Assembly: GCA_963824595.1 (NCBI GenBank)
Contig: CAWGPY010000005.1
Location: 124,001 to 188,000 of the forward strand
Reading direction: 5' to 3'
Origin: Cybelea sp963824595
GTDB lineage: Bacteria > Vulcanimicrobiota > Vulcanimicrobiia > Vulcanimicrobiales > Vulcanimicrobiaceae
Length of the DNA: 64,000 bases
Shown here: positions 18,776-27,874 of the stretch, piece after piece
Numbering within the stretch: position 1 is the first letter of the stretch
How the letters are laid out: each line of letters starts with the position of its first letter
The notes under the pieces: model-generated
What the model was told of the DNA's origin: nothing
Database searches by the model: none
The model's input: the letters and a program-made list of their open reading frames with translations, nothing else
Made by a program: the position numbers and the translations under genes

Positions 18776-20485
18776 CCCGAGCCGCTCGCGCAGCGCGGCG
18801 AGCTCGCGCGCCTGTCCCTCCGCGAGCCGGCGCCAGCGCGTGGCCTCGTCGCGGATGCGCGCGGCCTCGAGGTGGTCGTACGCGAGACCCGCGGCCGCGC
18901 CGATCGCTTCGAGCGAGGCCGCTTCGTCGGGCGCGATGTCCTCGCCGTTGACGTGCGCGCCGTACAGCGCCACCGCTTCGAGCCGCGCGCGCACGTAGAC
19001 GGGCACCGCGAGCACGGGGTCGCCCTCGAGCCGTACGCTGCGGCGCGCTCCGTCGAGCTTCGCCGCCACCCCGCGGTCGAGCGTCTCGCCGGCGCGCGAC
19101 AGCTCGCCCGACCCGTCGCGCAGGAAGAGCGCCGCCGAGGTCAACGCGTACGCGCGCACGGGCTCGTACAGCAGCGCCTCCTCGACGCGTTCGCGGCTCG
19201 GCGCGGACTGCAGCCGTTCGGCCACGCGCTCGAGGTGCCGCTCGGCCAGGTGCCGGCGACGGAAGAGCACGCGCTCGACGAAGAGCTCGACCTTCGCATA
19301 GAGGAATTCGAGCGAGAAGGCCACGCCGATGGCGGCGAGCGCGACGAGCGCCATCGTAACGCCGGTGCCTTCGAGCAGGCGTCCCGCGAGCCACTCGACC
19401 AACGCGAAGAACGCGAAGATCGTGCCGGTGAGGATGGTGTAGATCAGCGTGCGGCCGATCACGAACGACACCTCGAACACTCGGCTTCGCACGACGGCGT
19501 ACGCGAGCGCGAACGGCGCGCACGCGTAGAGGATCGTCGCGGTCCACACGAGCGCCTCCGACGTGGCGACGAGATAGGTCGTCGACCAGTAGCGTCCCCA
19601 CTCCGACGCGTAGCTGGGCAGCGTGAAGAGCACGCCGAGGATGGCCCACTGCAGCCGCCGGCGCTCGGCGGGCGGATCGCCGAAGTAACTCGCGACCAGC
19701 GTCGCGCCGGACGCGAGGATCAAACCGAGCGCGCCGGCCGTAGAGCCGAGCGACATCCACGGGGCGGGGCTCCGGCCCGCCAGCAGCGACGTCGCGTCCC
19801 AGGCGATGTTGGGCACGGCGAAGACGGCGCCGATGGGAATCGCGAGCCGATCGATCCAGGCCTCCCATCCGAGCGCCTCGTCGTGCGGAAACCGCGCCGC
19901 GAAGATCAGCAAGCCGATCGGCCCGGCGATGTCGATGACGTCCGATGCGAACTGCGCCAAGGGAAAGAGCCCGTCGGGGAACCGGTGCTGCGACGCGTTG
20001 GCCGCCGAGATGAGATAGAGAAAGAGTCCCCACGTCATCCGGTTGGGACGGCGCAACAAGATGAACAGCGCGACGCCGATGTACGCAAAGCCGGTGAGGT
20101 GCAGCAGCGACGTGAGCGGGGAGAACTGCGCTTGCCGTGTCTCGTCGCGCGTCGGCGTCCCGGCGCGCAGGGTGACGTCGAGCGGGGCGGGGCGTCCCGG
20201 GCGAATCACCGCGAACGAAACCGATTCGCCGGCGAGCGGCGGCCGGTACTCGAGCGCAACGATGCGATCGTGCAGCCTCGATCGCGACACGTCGAGCCGG
20301 TCGCCGGCCGCGATCCCGGCCCGCGCCGCCGCACTCCCGGCATCGACCGCCGCGACTCGGAAGCCGTCGGTGTAGGTCAACCGGTAGCCGAGCGCGCCCG
20401 GCGGCTCGAAGATCTCGGCCGACGCGGCGACGTTGAGGGCGAGCGCGACGGCGGCCAAGAGGAACGCCGCGAAGCGTGACACCAT
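18722..20485 (-). CDS. Membrane sensor: PDZ domain, multiple helices, GAF, coiled coil
   Basis: 587 residues. Order: signal peptide/first helix (1-25); an extracytoplasmic PDZ-like domain (about 30-115, with GSAAARAGIAAGDRL); a block of seven or eight membrane helices (about 130-400); a GAF-like domain (about 430-545, ALYGAHVNGEDIAPDEAASL); and a C-terminal coiled coil. The layout matches sensor kinases of the PDZ-7TM type, but no HisKA, HATPase, GGDEF or phosphatase domain follows, so the output must come from a partner. The start at 20485 is chosen for the signal peptide. Confidence 0.7.
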   Translation of the reverse strand: MVSRFAAFLLAAVALALNVAASAEIFEPPGALGYRLTYTDGFRVAAVDAGSAAARAGIAAGDRLDVSRSRLHDRIVALEYRPPLAGESVSFAVIRPGRPAPLDVTLRAGTPTRDETRQAQFSPLTSLLHLTGFAYIGVALFILLRRPNRMTWGLFLYLISAANASQHRFPDGLFPLAQFASDVIDIAGPIGLLIFAARFPHDEALGWEAWIDRLAIPIGAVFAVPNIAWDATSLLAGRSPAPWMSLGSTAGALGLILASGATLVASYFGDPPAERRRLQWAILGVLFTLPSYASEWGRYWSTTYLVATSEALVWTATILYACAPFALAYAVVRSRVFEVSFVIGRTLIYTILTGTIFAFFALVEWLAGRLLEGTGVTMALVALAAIGVAFSLEFLYAKVELFVERVLFRRRHLAERHLERVAERLQSAPSRERVEEALLYEPVRAYALTSAALFLRDGSGELSRAGETLDRGVAAKLDGARRSVRLEGDPVLAVPVYVRARLEAVALYGAHVNGEDIAPDEAASLEAIGAAAGLAYDHLEAARIRDEATRWRRLAEGQARELAALRERLGLLGEHLARDDADGDRPV

Positions 20486-20536
20486 GGGCGATTCTTCTAT
20501 GGCTTCGCTCGGGTCCTGGCGAAGAACGGCACGCAA

Positions 20537-21349
20537 ATGACTGCCTACGAACGATTTCGCGCGCTGCACGAACGGCCCGGCGTCGCGTTCGTCATGCCCA
20601 ATGCATGGGACGCCGCGTCGGCGGCGCTGCTCGCGCGCGCCGGCTTCGAGGCGCTGGGCAGCACCTCGCTCGGGCTGGCGCTCTCGCTGGGCCGCCGCGA
20701 TGGACGCCGCGAGGTCACCCGCGACGAAGCCATCGAGCATGCGGCGCTCTTGTCACGAGCGGGCGGCCTGCCGGTCAACGGCGATCTCGAAGACGGCTTC
20801 GGCGCCGAGCCGCACGACTGCGCCGCCACGGTTCGCGCCGCCGCCGACGCCGGCTTGGCCGGGCTCGGCATCGAGGACACGACCGCAGATCCGGCGAGGC
20901 CACTGCACGCGTTCGACGATGCCGTCGCGCGCGTGCGGGCGGCCGCCGGCGCGGCGCGCGGGCGCATCCTGCTCACCGGCCGGACCGACAACTTTCTGCA
21001 GGGCAACCCCGATCTCGACGACACGATCGCGCGGCTCGCGGCGTTCGCCGAAGTGGGCGCGGACGTGCTCTACGCTCCCTGTCTGCCGGACATGGAAGCC
21101 ATTCGTGCCGTCGTGCGCGCCGTCGCGCCGAAGCCCGTGAACGTCCTGATCGGCCCGGAAAACGGCGCCGTTTCGCTGTCGGAGCTTGCGGCCGCGGGCG
21201 TCGTGCGAGTGAGCGTCGGCGGCGCGCTCTACCGCGTCGCGATGACCGCGCTGGTGCGGACGGCGCACGCGCTGCGGGCGGGCGACCTCGCGTCCGTGCG
21301 CGAGGCCATCCCCGGTGGCGAAATCGCGGCCGCGCTTGAACGTCCGTAA
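20537..21349 (+). CDS. Isocitrate lyase/PEP mutase family protein
   Basis: 270 residues. The TIM-barrel family is recognised by VMPNAWDAASAALLARAGF, STSLGLALSLGRRDG, the Mg-binding GDLEDGFG, and GLGIEDT. Members include methylisocitrate lyase, oxaloacetate hydrolase and carboxyphosphonoenolpyruvate mutase. The isocitrate lyase KKCGH loop is not visible, so lyase or phosphonomutase activity cannot be assigned. Its 3' end overlaps the Nramp gene by 35 bases. Confidence 0.8.
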   Translation: MTAYERFRALHERPGVAFVMPNAWDAASAALLARAGFEALGSTSLGLALSLGRRDGRREVTRDEAIEHAALLSRAGGLPVNGDLEDGFGAEPHDCAATVRAAADAGLAGLGIEDTTADPARPLHAFDDAVARVRAAAGAARGRILLTGRTDNFLQGNPDLDDTIARLAAFAEVGADVLYAPCLPDMEAIRAVVRAVAPKPVNVLIGPENGAVSLSELAAAGVVRVSVGGALYRVAMTALVRTAHALRAGDLASVREAIPGGEIAAALERP

Positions 21350-22592
21350 GTTCTTCGCGAACCTCGGGCCGGGGCTCATCACCGGCGCGGCGGACGACGA
21401 TCCGTCGGGGATATCCACGTACTCGGTCGCCGGCGCGACCACCGGCTACTCGCTGCTGTGGCTGACGCTGATCTCCACGCCGATGATGGCGGTAATTCAG
21501 GGCATGTGCGCGCGCATCGCGATGGTCAACGGCGTGGGTCTGGCGGCGATGATGCGCAAGCGCCTGCATCCGGCGCTCGCGTACCCGCTGGCCGGTCTGG
21601 TCATCGTCGCGAACACGTTCAACCTCGGCGCCGACATCGGCGGCATGGCCGCCGCGACGAATCTCGTCGTGCCGGTTCCGTCCGAGGCGCTCGTCTTTCT
21701 GTTCGGCGTCGGGTTGATCGCGGCAGAGACGTGGCTCTCCTACCGGCTGCTGGAAAAGACGTTCAAGTGGCTCACGCTGGCGCTGTTCGCTTACGTCGTG
21801 ACGGCCTTCGTGGTGCGCCCTCCGTGGACGCAGGTGCTGATCCACTTCGCCGTTCCGCGCCTGCACTTCGATTCGACGTGGCTGTCCACGATGGTCGGCG
21901 TGCTCGGGACGACGATCACGCCGTACCTCTTCTACTGGCAAGCCTCGTTGATGATCGAAGAGGAGAAGAAGGCCGGTCAGAAGACGATCGCATCGCGGCG
22001 CGGCACCGACGCACGCACGCTGGCCGACATGCACGCCGACGTGAACGTGGGGATGATCTACTCCAACGTCGTCGCGTTCTTCATCATCGTCACGACGGCC
22101 GCGACGCTCGGCGCCCACGGTAAGACGATTGCGACCGCCGCCGAGGCGGCCCGCGCCCTGCGGCCGCTGGCCGGACACTTTGCGGAGCTGCTCTTCGCGC
22201 TCGGCATGGTCGGCACGGGCGTGTTGGCGGTACCCGTGCTCGCCACGTCGTCGGCCTACGTCGCCGCGGAGACGTTCCGGTTCCGCGAGGGGCTCAACGA
22301 GCCGGTCCGCCGCGCGCCCCGCTTCTACGGCATCGTTGCGATCGGGGTCTTGATCGGGATCGCGATGAACTTGCTGCACGTCGACGCGATCAAGGCGCTG
22401 TTCTGGTCGGCCATCCTCAACGGGGTCGCCGCGGTTCCCTTGATCGCCGTCATCGTGTGGCTGGCGTCGAATAAGCACGTCATGGGGAAGTGGATCAGCT
22501 CGCCCCTCGCCCGCGCTTGGGGGTGGGGCACCGTGACGCTGATGGCCGGAGCGACGGCCGGAATGTTTTACTTCATGGCAAAGGGCGGCTGA
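21315..22592 (+). CDS. Nramp-related metal ion transporter
   Basis: 425 residues with about eleven membrane helices. It opens with GPGLITGAADDDPSGISTYS in helix 1, where classical Nramp proteins have DPGN. Helix 6 carries GTGVLAVPVLATSSAY rather than the MPHN-type metal site. This subgroup is usually annotated as Nramp but may move Mg2+ or another ion (family knowledge). A GTG at 21315 is used; a TTG at 21336 is the alternative and would shorten the overlap with the gene before it. It is joined to the next gene by TGATG. Confidence 0.82.
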   Translation: MAKSRPRLNVRKFFANLGPGLITGAADDDPSGISTYSVAGATTGYSLLWLTLISTPMMAVIQGMCARIAMVNGVGLAAMMRKRLHPALAYPLAGLVIVANTFNLGADIGGMAAATNLVVPVPSEALVFLFGVGLIAAETWLSYRLLEKTFKWLTLALFAYVVTAFVVRPPWTQVLIHFAVPRLHFDSTWLSTMVGVLGTTITPYLFYWQASLMIEEEKKAGQKTIASRRGTDARTLADMHADVNVGMIYSNVVAFFIIVTTAATLGAHGKTIATAAEAARALRPLAGHFAELLFALGMVGTGVLAVPVLATSSAYVAAETFRFREGLNEPVRRAPRFYGIVAIGVLIGIAMNLLHVDAIKALFWSAILNGVAAVPLIAVIVWLASNKHVMGKWISSPLARAWGWGTVTLMAGATAGMFYFMAKGG

Positions 22593-24088
22593 TGCAAGCG
22601 CTGTTCGAAGGCCCCGGTACCCTGCGAGAGCCGTCCGAGCAGACGGCCTTCTGGCTGACCGCGTTCTTCGCGCTGCCGGCGGCGCTCGGAATCGGCTTCG
22701 TGCTGCACGAATCGATCGGCGCGTCGCAGGTCGCGCTGTTCATCGTGATCGCGATGGTCTACGTCACCCTCGCGCGAGGCAGGCTGCTGGGCTCGAGCGT
22801 GCGCGTGCACGAGCGCCAATACCCGCGCGTGTTCGTCATCGTGCGGCGCACGTGTGCGGCGCTCGAGATCCCGATGCCGGTGATCTTCGTGCGGGAGGAC
22901 AACTACGTACCGGTCGTCGCGCTCGGCTTCGGCGCGCCCTACGCGCTCGTGCTCTCGAGCCACTGGATCGAACTCTTCACCGACGACGAGCTTGCGTTCA
23001 TGATCGGCCGCGAGCTCGGGCACATCGCCGCCGGTCATACGCGCTTCCACTCCCTGCTGAGCGTGAACGGAAACGAGAACCCGCTGATCTCTCTCATCTT
23101 CGGAGCGTGGCTGCGGCGTTGCGCGCTGACGTGCGACAAAGTGGGCGCGCTCTGTTGCGGCAGCGTGGACGCCGCCGTTCGCGCGATGGGCATCTCCGCG
23201 TTCCACGAGTTCGGGCGCAAGGTGGACTACGAAGCGTTCGCCGATCAGCACGACGAGGTGCAGGCCGACTCCGTGCTGCGGTGGGGCGAGTGGCTGAGCG
23301 CCGAGCCGTACGCGACGCGGCGCATCGCCTCGTTGCGCCATTTCGTCGGGACTCAGGCGTACGCGGACGCGGAGGCGTGGTTCCTGCGCGAACGCAGCGA
23401 GGAACCGCCGGCGCTCCCGGCGCCGGGCGAAACGCGCGTCGAGTCGCGCGACTGCGCGGGCTGGTGGCGACGCTTCGCCGCCTGGGGCATCGACGCGGTG
23501 GTCGTGACGGCGATCATCACATCGTTCGGAGGGAGCGTCGTCGGCGAACGCACGACGCACCGCGTCTCGGTCGAGCCGGGCGACGTCTCGATCTCTGAGC
23601 CCGTGGTCGGGTCGCTCTCGATCAAGGGGAAGACGCACGGCACGCAGAGTCGGACGCAGCCGTCGCCCTCGCCGGTGCCCACCGACGAGGCGACGGTGGG
23701 GCCGCTGGTGCTCGGCGATCGCCGCGTCGCCGTCCGCGTGGGTGACCAAGACGTGCCGCTCTCCTTCGACGGAGTCGTCGGCTACTTCAACGGCCTGATT
23801 CGGCGGCTCGGATTCTTCTTTTGGTTTCCGCTGTACCTCGCGCTGCTGGTGATCGTGGCGGGACAAACCTTCGGCATGATGATCGCCGGGTTGCGCGTCG
23901 TCACGGTGGACTTCCGCAAGCCGGGCATCTGGCGCACGATCGGCCGTTACTTCATCGTGTTCGCCGTCTGGTGGCTGATCGTTCCGCTGAGTTTCATTTG
24001 GCGGCGCGTCCTGTTGCACGACCGCATGACGAAGACGCGGCTCGTCAAAGTCGAGCGCGTCGTCGCCAGGATCAGCGCGACCGCCTAA
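22592..24088 (+). CDS. Fusion of an M48-like peptidase domain and an RDD membrane domain
   Basis: 498 residues. Two N-terminal helices (about 25-75) lead into an M48-type domain with FMIGRELGHIAAGH near residue 140: the HExxH zinc motif reads RELGH, so the first histidine is missing. Residues about 285-490 are an RDD domain (CAGWWRRFAAWGIDAVVV at its start; three or four helices, GQTFGMMIAGLRVV). A Ser/Pro/Thr-rich linker loop sits between the RDD helices. Either a pseudoprotease or a divergent zinc site. The start overlaps the transporter stop as TGATG, suggesting a shared membrane role. Confidence 0.78.
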   Translation: MQALFEGPGTLREPSEQTAFWLTAFFALPAALGIGFVLHESIGASQVALFIVIAMVYVTLARGRLLGSSVRVHERQYPRVFVIVRRTCAALEIPMPVIFVREDNYVPVVALGFGAPYALVLSSHWIELFTDDELAFMIGRELGHIAAGHTRFHSLLSVNGNENPLISLIFGAWLRRCALTCDKVGALCCGSVDAAVRAMGISAFHEFGRKVDYEAFADQHDEVQADSVLRWGEWLSAEPYATRRIASLRHFVGTQAYADAEAWFLRERSEEPPALPAPGETRVESRDCAGWWRRFAAWGIDAVVVTAIITSFGGSVVGERTTHRVSVEPGDVSISEPVVGSLSIKGKTHGTQSRTQPSPSPVPTDEATVGPLVLGDRRVAVRVGDQDVPLSFDGVVGYFNGLIRRLGFFFWFPLYLALLVIVAGQTFGMMIAGLRVVTVDFRKPGIWRTIGRYFIVFAVWWLIVPLSFIWRRVLLHDRMTKTRLVKVERVVARISATA

Positions 24089-24100
24089 ACGCCCGCAGCG

Positions 24101-25045
24101 CTACGGCGAGGACGTCACCGTCAGACGGACGGCGGCCTTGCCCGAGACGACGTGGCCGACCGATGCGTTCGAGCTCACGCTGTCGATCTGCAGCCTTCCC
24201 ATCTTTTCGTCCACGTGCAGCACCTGGTGGGTGGTGGGGTCCACGATCGACTTCTGTTTGACGATGTCGAACATCTGGCCCGCAGAAACGCCCACGTTGG
24301 CGCCGATGTCGATGATGACGTTGCTGCCGTCGATCGCTGCGATGTGGCCCGTCAGCGTCGGCGCGACCGGACCGGAGTTAAACCGGCTCGGGTCGAGCGT
24401 CGAGGCGATCTTACCTGCCTCGTCGTCGATCAGATGTCCCATGTCGCTGTTGACGAACGTCGAGTTGCTGTACGATCCGGCGCCGTAGCCCGCGAATCCG
24501 CCGGCGTTCCACGACGTTCCGGTCCGCGTCGCCTCGTCCGAGAAGCTCTGCACGATCTGCCCGGTCTTCGCGTCGATCACGCGCACGGCGACCTTGATGG
24601 TCACGCGGTGGGTGGAGACGCTGCCGGCCGCCGCGCCGACGACGCCGGGGAGCCAGCTCCCGGCACTCGCCCCACTCGCGCCGGTCTGGTCCAGCTGCAG
24701 GACGTTGCCCGTTACCAGGTAGCGCGCGCCGACCATGCGTCCCGCGCTGATCGCCGATTGCGGGTCGACCTCGCCGCTCGCCGCGAGCTGATGCTCTCCC
24801 AGCGTCGAGCTCAGGTGCGTGCGGTCGACGACGTTGAACCGCCCCCCGTTGACGATCTGGTCGGTGACCAGGTCGCTCAGGGCGACGCCCGGCTGGAACG
24901 AGCCGTACCAGTCCGACGTCAGGCCGCGGGTCGAGAAGTCGAGAACGGCGATTGAGGGTCGCGGGCCGGCGGGCTGCGCCGCCGCCGCAAGAGGCGCGCA
25001 GGCGAAAGCGCCGGCGATCAGAGCCAAGATACGACGTCGAAACAC
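24101..25045 (-). CDS. Exported CsgG/HfaB-like protein
   Basis: 314 residues starting at GTG, with AGGAG nine bases upstream. A Sec signal peptide ends at AAAAQPA, without a lipobox. The core matches the CsgG family: IAVLDFSTRG, DLVTDQIVNGGRFNVVDR, SAISAGRMVGARYLVTGNV and a VRVIDAKTGQIV strand. The C-terminal 90 residues (GHIAAIDGSNVIIDIGANVG) form a separate strand-rich module. CsgG makes the curli secretion pore, but no curli genes are here and lipidation is missing, so a periplasmic or outer-membrane stress role is equally likely. Confidence 0.75.
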   Translation of the reverse strand: MFRRRILALIAGAFACAPLAAAAQPAGPRPSIAVLDFSTRGLTSDWYGSFQPGVALSDLVTDQIVNGGRFNVVDRTHLSSTLGEHQLAASGEVDPQSAISAGRMVGARYLVTGNVLQLDQTGASGASAGSWLPGVVGAAAGSVSTHRVTIKVAVRVIDAKTGQIVQSFSDEATRTGTSWNAGGFAGYGAGSYSNSTFVNSDMGHLIDDEAGKIASTLDPSRFNSGPVAPTLTGHIAAIDGSNVIIDIGANVGVSAGQMFDIVKQKSIVDPTTHQVLHVDEKMGRLQIDSVSSNASVGHVVSGKAAVRLTVTSSP

Positions 25046-25110
25046 GATACGTTCTCCTCGTAAGTGACGGGAAAGCCACTCGAATTATGCCACGTCCCGG
25101 CCGTTTGGGC

Positions 25111-26067
25111 CTACTTGGCGACGAAGGCCCCCATCGCGCCGAGATCCGCGTCTCCGAACGAGTGCGTCAGGAACGGATACCGGCTGGGCTGCTGCACGGT
25201 AAACTCGGCCATGGCGCCGTCGCCCGGTGCGATCGGCATCGTCTGCAGGCCGTGCAGCTCGTTGTCCGGGTTCCCGTCGACGAACGCCCGGTCGAGGATG
25301 GTTCCGACGACGTGAAACGCCGAGAAGCGGCTCGGTCCTGCGTTGACCACGAAGATCCGCACGGGCTTATTCACCTCGATCGGGAGCGGACGATCTTGAT
25401 ATTGGAAGGCGCGACCGTTAAACGTCACGTAGTCGGGATGCGCCGACATCATCTTGTCCATATCGCCGGTGAACTGCCCGCGCTGGTGCGGTACGGGCTG
25501 GGTATAGAATTCGCTCTGAACGAAGACGTAGGAGCGCATGTCGCCGCCCGGCCAACCACCGGGCGGGTCGACGATCACGGCGCCGTACATGCCGTTGGCG
25601 ATGTGCATGAGGACCGGCGGCGTGCCGCAGTGATAGAGAAAGACGCCGGGATACTTCGCCACCCACGAGAAGCGAATGGTCTGGCCCGGAAGAATCGTCG
25701 CGTACGAAACGCTCGGAGGCGCGAGCGCCGAGTGGAAGTCGATCGAATGGCCGATGCTCGCCTTATTGGTGAGCGCGACGTTGATCCTCTGTCCGACGCG
25801 TGCGTGAATCACCGGTCCCGGGACCGTGCCGTCGAACGTCCACGCTTGATAGCGAACGCCGGGCGAGATTTCGACGGTTCGGTCGAGCAGCGTAACGTTG
25901 ACGTCGGCCGTATCGCCGTCCGGGACGGGCGGAAGTTGAGAGAGACCGCCGGACGACGCCGGGGTCGTGCTCGACGGAGCGCCGGCGGGCTGCTGCGCAA
26001 GGCACCCGGCCAGAACGATGCACGGCACGCAAATGAGCCATCTTGGGCTAAGCAATGTTGCCTTCAT
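25111..26067 (-). CDS. nirK: Copper nitrite reductase-like lipoprotein (two cupredoxin domains)
   Basis: 318 residues with a lipobox (VLAGCLAQ). All expected ligands are seen: type 1 copper His/Cys/His/Met in GHS and YHCGTPPVLMHIANGM; type 2 His in DFHSA, YHC and LTHSFG. The catalytic Asp (IDFH) and the His of FHVVG are also present. Side motifs QSEFYT and FNGRAFQ agree with the AniA/NirK class. It should reduce nitrite to NO in the periplasm as a trimer; a two-domain multicopper oxidase is the main alternative. No nitrate or NO reductase gene is in the window. Confidence 0.75.
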   Translation of the reverse strand: MKATLLSPRWLICVPCIVLAGCLAQQPAGAPSSTTPASSGGLSQLPPVPDGDTADVNVTLLDRTVEISPGVRYQAWTFDGTVPGPVIHARVGQRINVALTNKASIGHSIDFHSALAPPSVSYATILPGQTIRFSWVAKYPGVFLYHCGTPPVLMHIANGMYGAVIVDPPGGWPGGDMRSYVFVQSEFYTQPVPHQRGQFTGDMDKMMSAHPDYVTFNGRAFQYQDRPLPIEVNKPVRIFVVNAGPSRFSAFHVVGTILDRAFVDGNPDNELHGLQTMPIAPGDGAMAEFTVQQPSRYPFLTHSFGDADLGAMGAFVAK

Positions 26068-26131
26068 TCTGCGGCGGCGATGCCGCTCGCATTACGAGTA
26101 TGCGCGCGTACAAGTGCGAATTCATCTACGC

Positions 26132-26152
26132 AAGTCGCCGCCCCGGCGACTT
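26132..26152 (-). terminator. Hairpin directly after the deaminase-like gene
   Basis: Nine-base arms AAGTCGCCG and CGGCGACTT enclose a 3-base loop and abut the stop codon of the minus-strand gene at 26153. There is no U run, so it may be a weak terminator or an mRNA-stabilising structure. The rest of the gap to 26068 holds nothing I can identify. Confidence 0.45.
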
Positions 26153-27874
26153 CTAATATGCCGGCGCGGAATCCGAGGCCATATCGCCGAGGTGGCGGCG
26201 AACGTCGTCGAAGAGCGTCGCGACCCCGGTGCCGCCGAAGCGCGCGCGAAACGCCGCGTCGGAGCGGTTCCAATACGCGATCAGCGCGCCGGCGTACTCG
26301 TACTCTTTGACGATGTCCGAATGCTCCACGCCGCCCGCGTCGGTACCCAAGAGGCAGAGCACGTGCGCCTCGAGCAGATGCCGGAGCGACGCGGCGCCCA
26401 GGACGTCGCCCACCTGTTGCGGATCCGCCGGGTCCGTCACGAGCGCGCCCAGCAGGTCGTTGAGCTCGAAGTTCGTGGCGGGATCGCGCGCCAGCGGCCC
26501 GATGCGGCCCAGTACGGCGTCGCTGCCGATCGGCATGCGCGAGATCGGATACGCGCCGGTCGCGACGTTGCTCTCGAGATTCACGTCGGCCTCGACGCCT
26601 TCGTCGTGCATCCGCTGCGCCTGCTCCGGAGTCGCCCACGTGGCGTGCGCCAGACGGAACACCACGTACGTTCGCGCGTCGGGATGGCGCCGCTCGAAGT
26701 CGCCGATCGCGCCGAGCAGCATCGAGACGTTCGCCCGTGCCTGCGCGGCGTTGCGGCGCGCGGGCGGCAGTTGCGCGAACAGACTCTCGAACGTCCAGGG
26801 CTGCGGCGGCGGGCTCGGTGCGTAGTCGATGACGGCGCCCTCGCCGGCGTGCGTGTGCACGAGCAGCTTGCCGTGCCAGCCCGCACGGCGCCGCGCCTTC
26901 GAGGCGCGGTAGACCGCGCCGATCAGCTCTTCGTACTGCGTCATGCCCTGCGGCGTGAAGCACGTCGTCTCCGGCGCCGCGGTGTCGATGCCGACGACGT
27001 CGTCGAAGTAGCGCCGCGCTTCGCCCGCCGGAACCACGGCCTTCCCTTGGCTCCAGCCCATCAGCCCGTCGTAGACGGCCTTCGGCGGCGTCACCAACGC
27101 GCGCGGCAACGCGACGGACGAGCAGGCGCCGCTGCGCGACCACTCGCTGTAGCTCGTCACATTCGCGAGCGCCGCGAGCTGCGCGGTGTGGGTCATCAGC
27201 ACGATCTTGATCGACGGCAGACGCTCGTGCGCCGCGCTCAGCGCGGCGCGCAGCCCGGCGTCGGCGGGAGCGCGCAGCACGCACTCGATCGTTTCGAGCG
27301 CGCCGGACGTACCGCGATCGAAGCGCCATCCGCCCACGAACGGCAGCGACTGCTCGGAGGCGTCGATGTGGGTGCGCGCGAGCTCGAGAATCGTGGCCTT
27401 GCACAGGTCGGCGTTAAGGCGTTCGTCGCTGCCGCCGTAGAAGCGATCGCGCAGATACGCGCCGGCGGGCCCGCCGCGAAACGCGTAGGCGCTGTCGAAC
27501 TCGGTCCACGGCGTCGCCGTGAGCACCCGCTCCAGCGTTCCGTCGAGCGCGCTCGCGCTGCCGGCTACTTCGCCCTTGTAGACGACGAGCGCGCCGCGGG
27601 CTCCGAGCGCGAATCGCTGCCCGTCGGCCGGCGAGAAGAGCCGGTCGTCGAGGGCTGCGCCTCGTTGCCGGTACCACGTATCGTCCAGATACCGGTAGAG
27701 GGCGAGCCGGTCGTCGAATCCGACGGGATGTCCGGGGGCGGAGAGGCCGTGGATGTAGGCCGGAAGATTGGCGTAGGCCTGATAGGGAAGAACCCCCGTG
27801 ATGTGATTGTGCGCGTCGAAATACGTGACGGCGAAGAGCGCAGCGCCGGCAAGTGCTCGAACGAGTGCCGTCAT
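26153..27874 (-). CDS. Exported adenosine deaminase-like metal-dependent hydrolase
   Basis: 573 residues from the ATG at 27874 (a GTG at 27889 adds five). An N-terminal hydrophobic stretch (LVRALAGAALFAVTYF) runs directly into FDAHNHI, the HxH metal motif of amidohydrolases. Further motifs follow the adenosine deaminase order: VHTHAGEG, FRLAHATW, VNLESNVATG and LLGTDAGGVEHSD. The roughly 150-residue insertion between the HxH and HAGE motifs is longer than in classical deaminases. Substrate uncertain. Its start codon shares a CATG with the divergent SRAP gene. Confidence 0.72.
   Translation of the reverse strand: MTALVRALAGAALFAVTYFDAHNHITGVLPYQAYANLPAYIHGLSAPGHPVGFDDRLALYRYLDDTWYRQRGAALDDRLFSPADGQRFALGARGALVVYKGEVAGSASALDGTLERVLTATPWTEFDSAYAFRGGPAGAYLRDRFYGGSDERLNADLCKATILELARTHIDASEQSLPFVGGWRFDRGTSGALETIECVLRAPADAGLRAALSAAHERLPSIKIVLMTHTAQLAALANVTSYSEWSRSGACSSVALPRALVTPPKAVYDGLMGWSQGKAVVPAGEARRYFDDVVGIDTAAPETTCFTPQGMTQYEELIGAVYRASKARRRAGWHGKLLVHTHAGEGAVIDYAPSPPPQPWTFESLFAQLPPARRNAAQARANVSMLLGAIGDFERRHPDARTYVVFRLAHATWATPEQAQRMHDEGVEADVNLESNVATGAYPISRMPIGSDAVLGRIGPLARDPATNFELNDLLGALVTDPADPQQVGDVLGAASLRHLLEAHVLCLLGTDAGGVEHSDIVKEYEYAGALIAYWNRSDAAFRARFGGTGVATLFDDVRRHLGDMASDSAPAY

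Noticed and set aside
26580..26890. Extra small minus frame inside the deaminase-like gene
   Set aside because: Codon use and Arg-rich composition indicate a shadow; the enclosing gene has all of its metal motifs.
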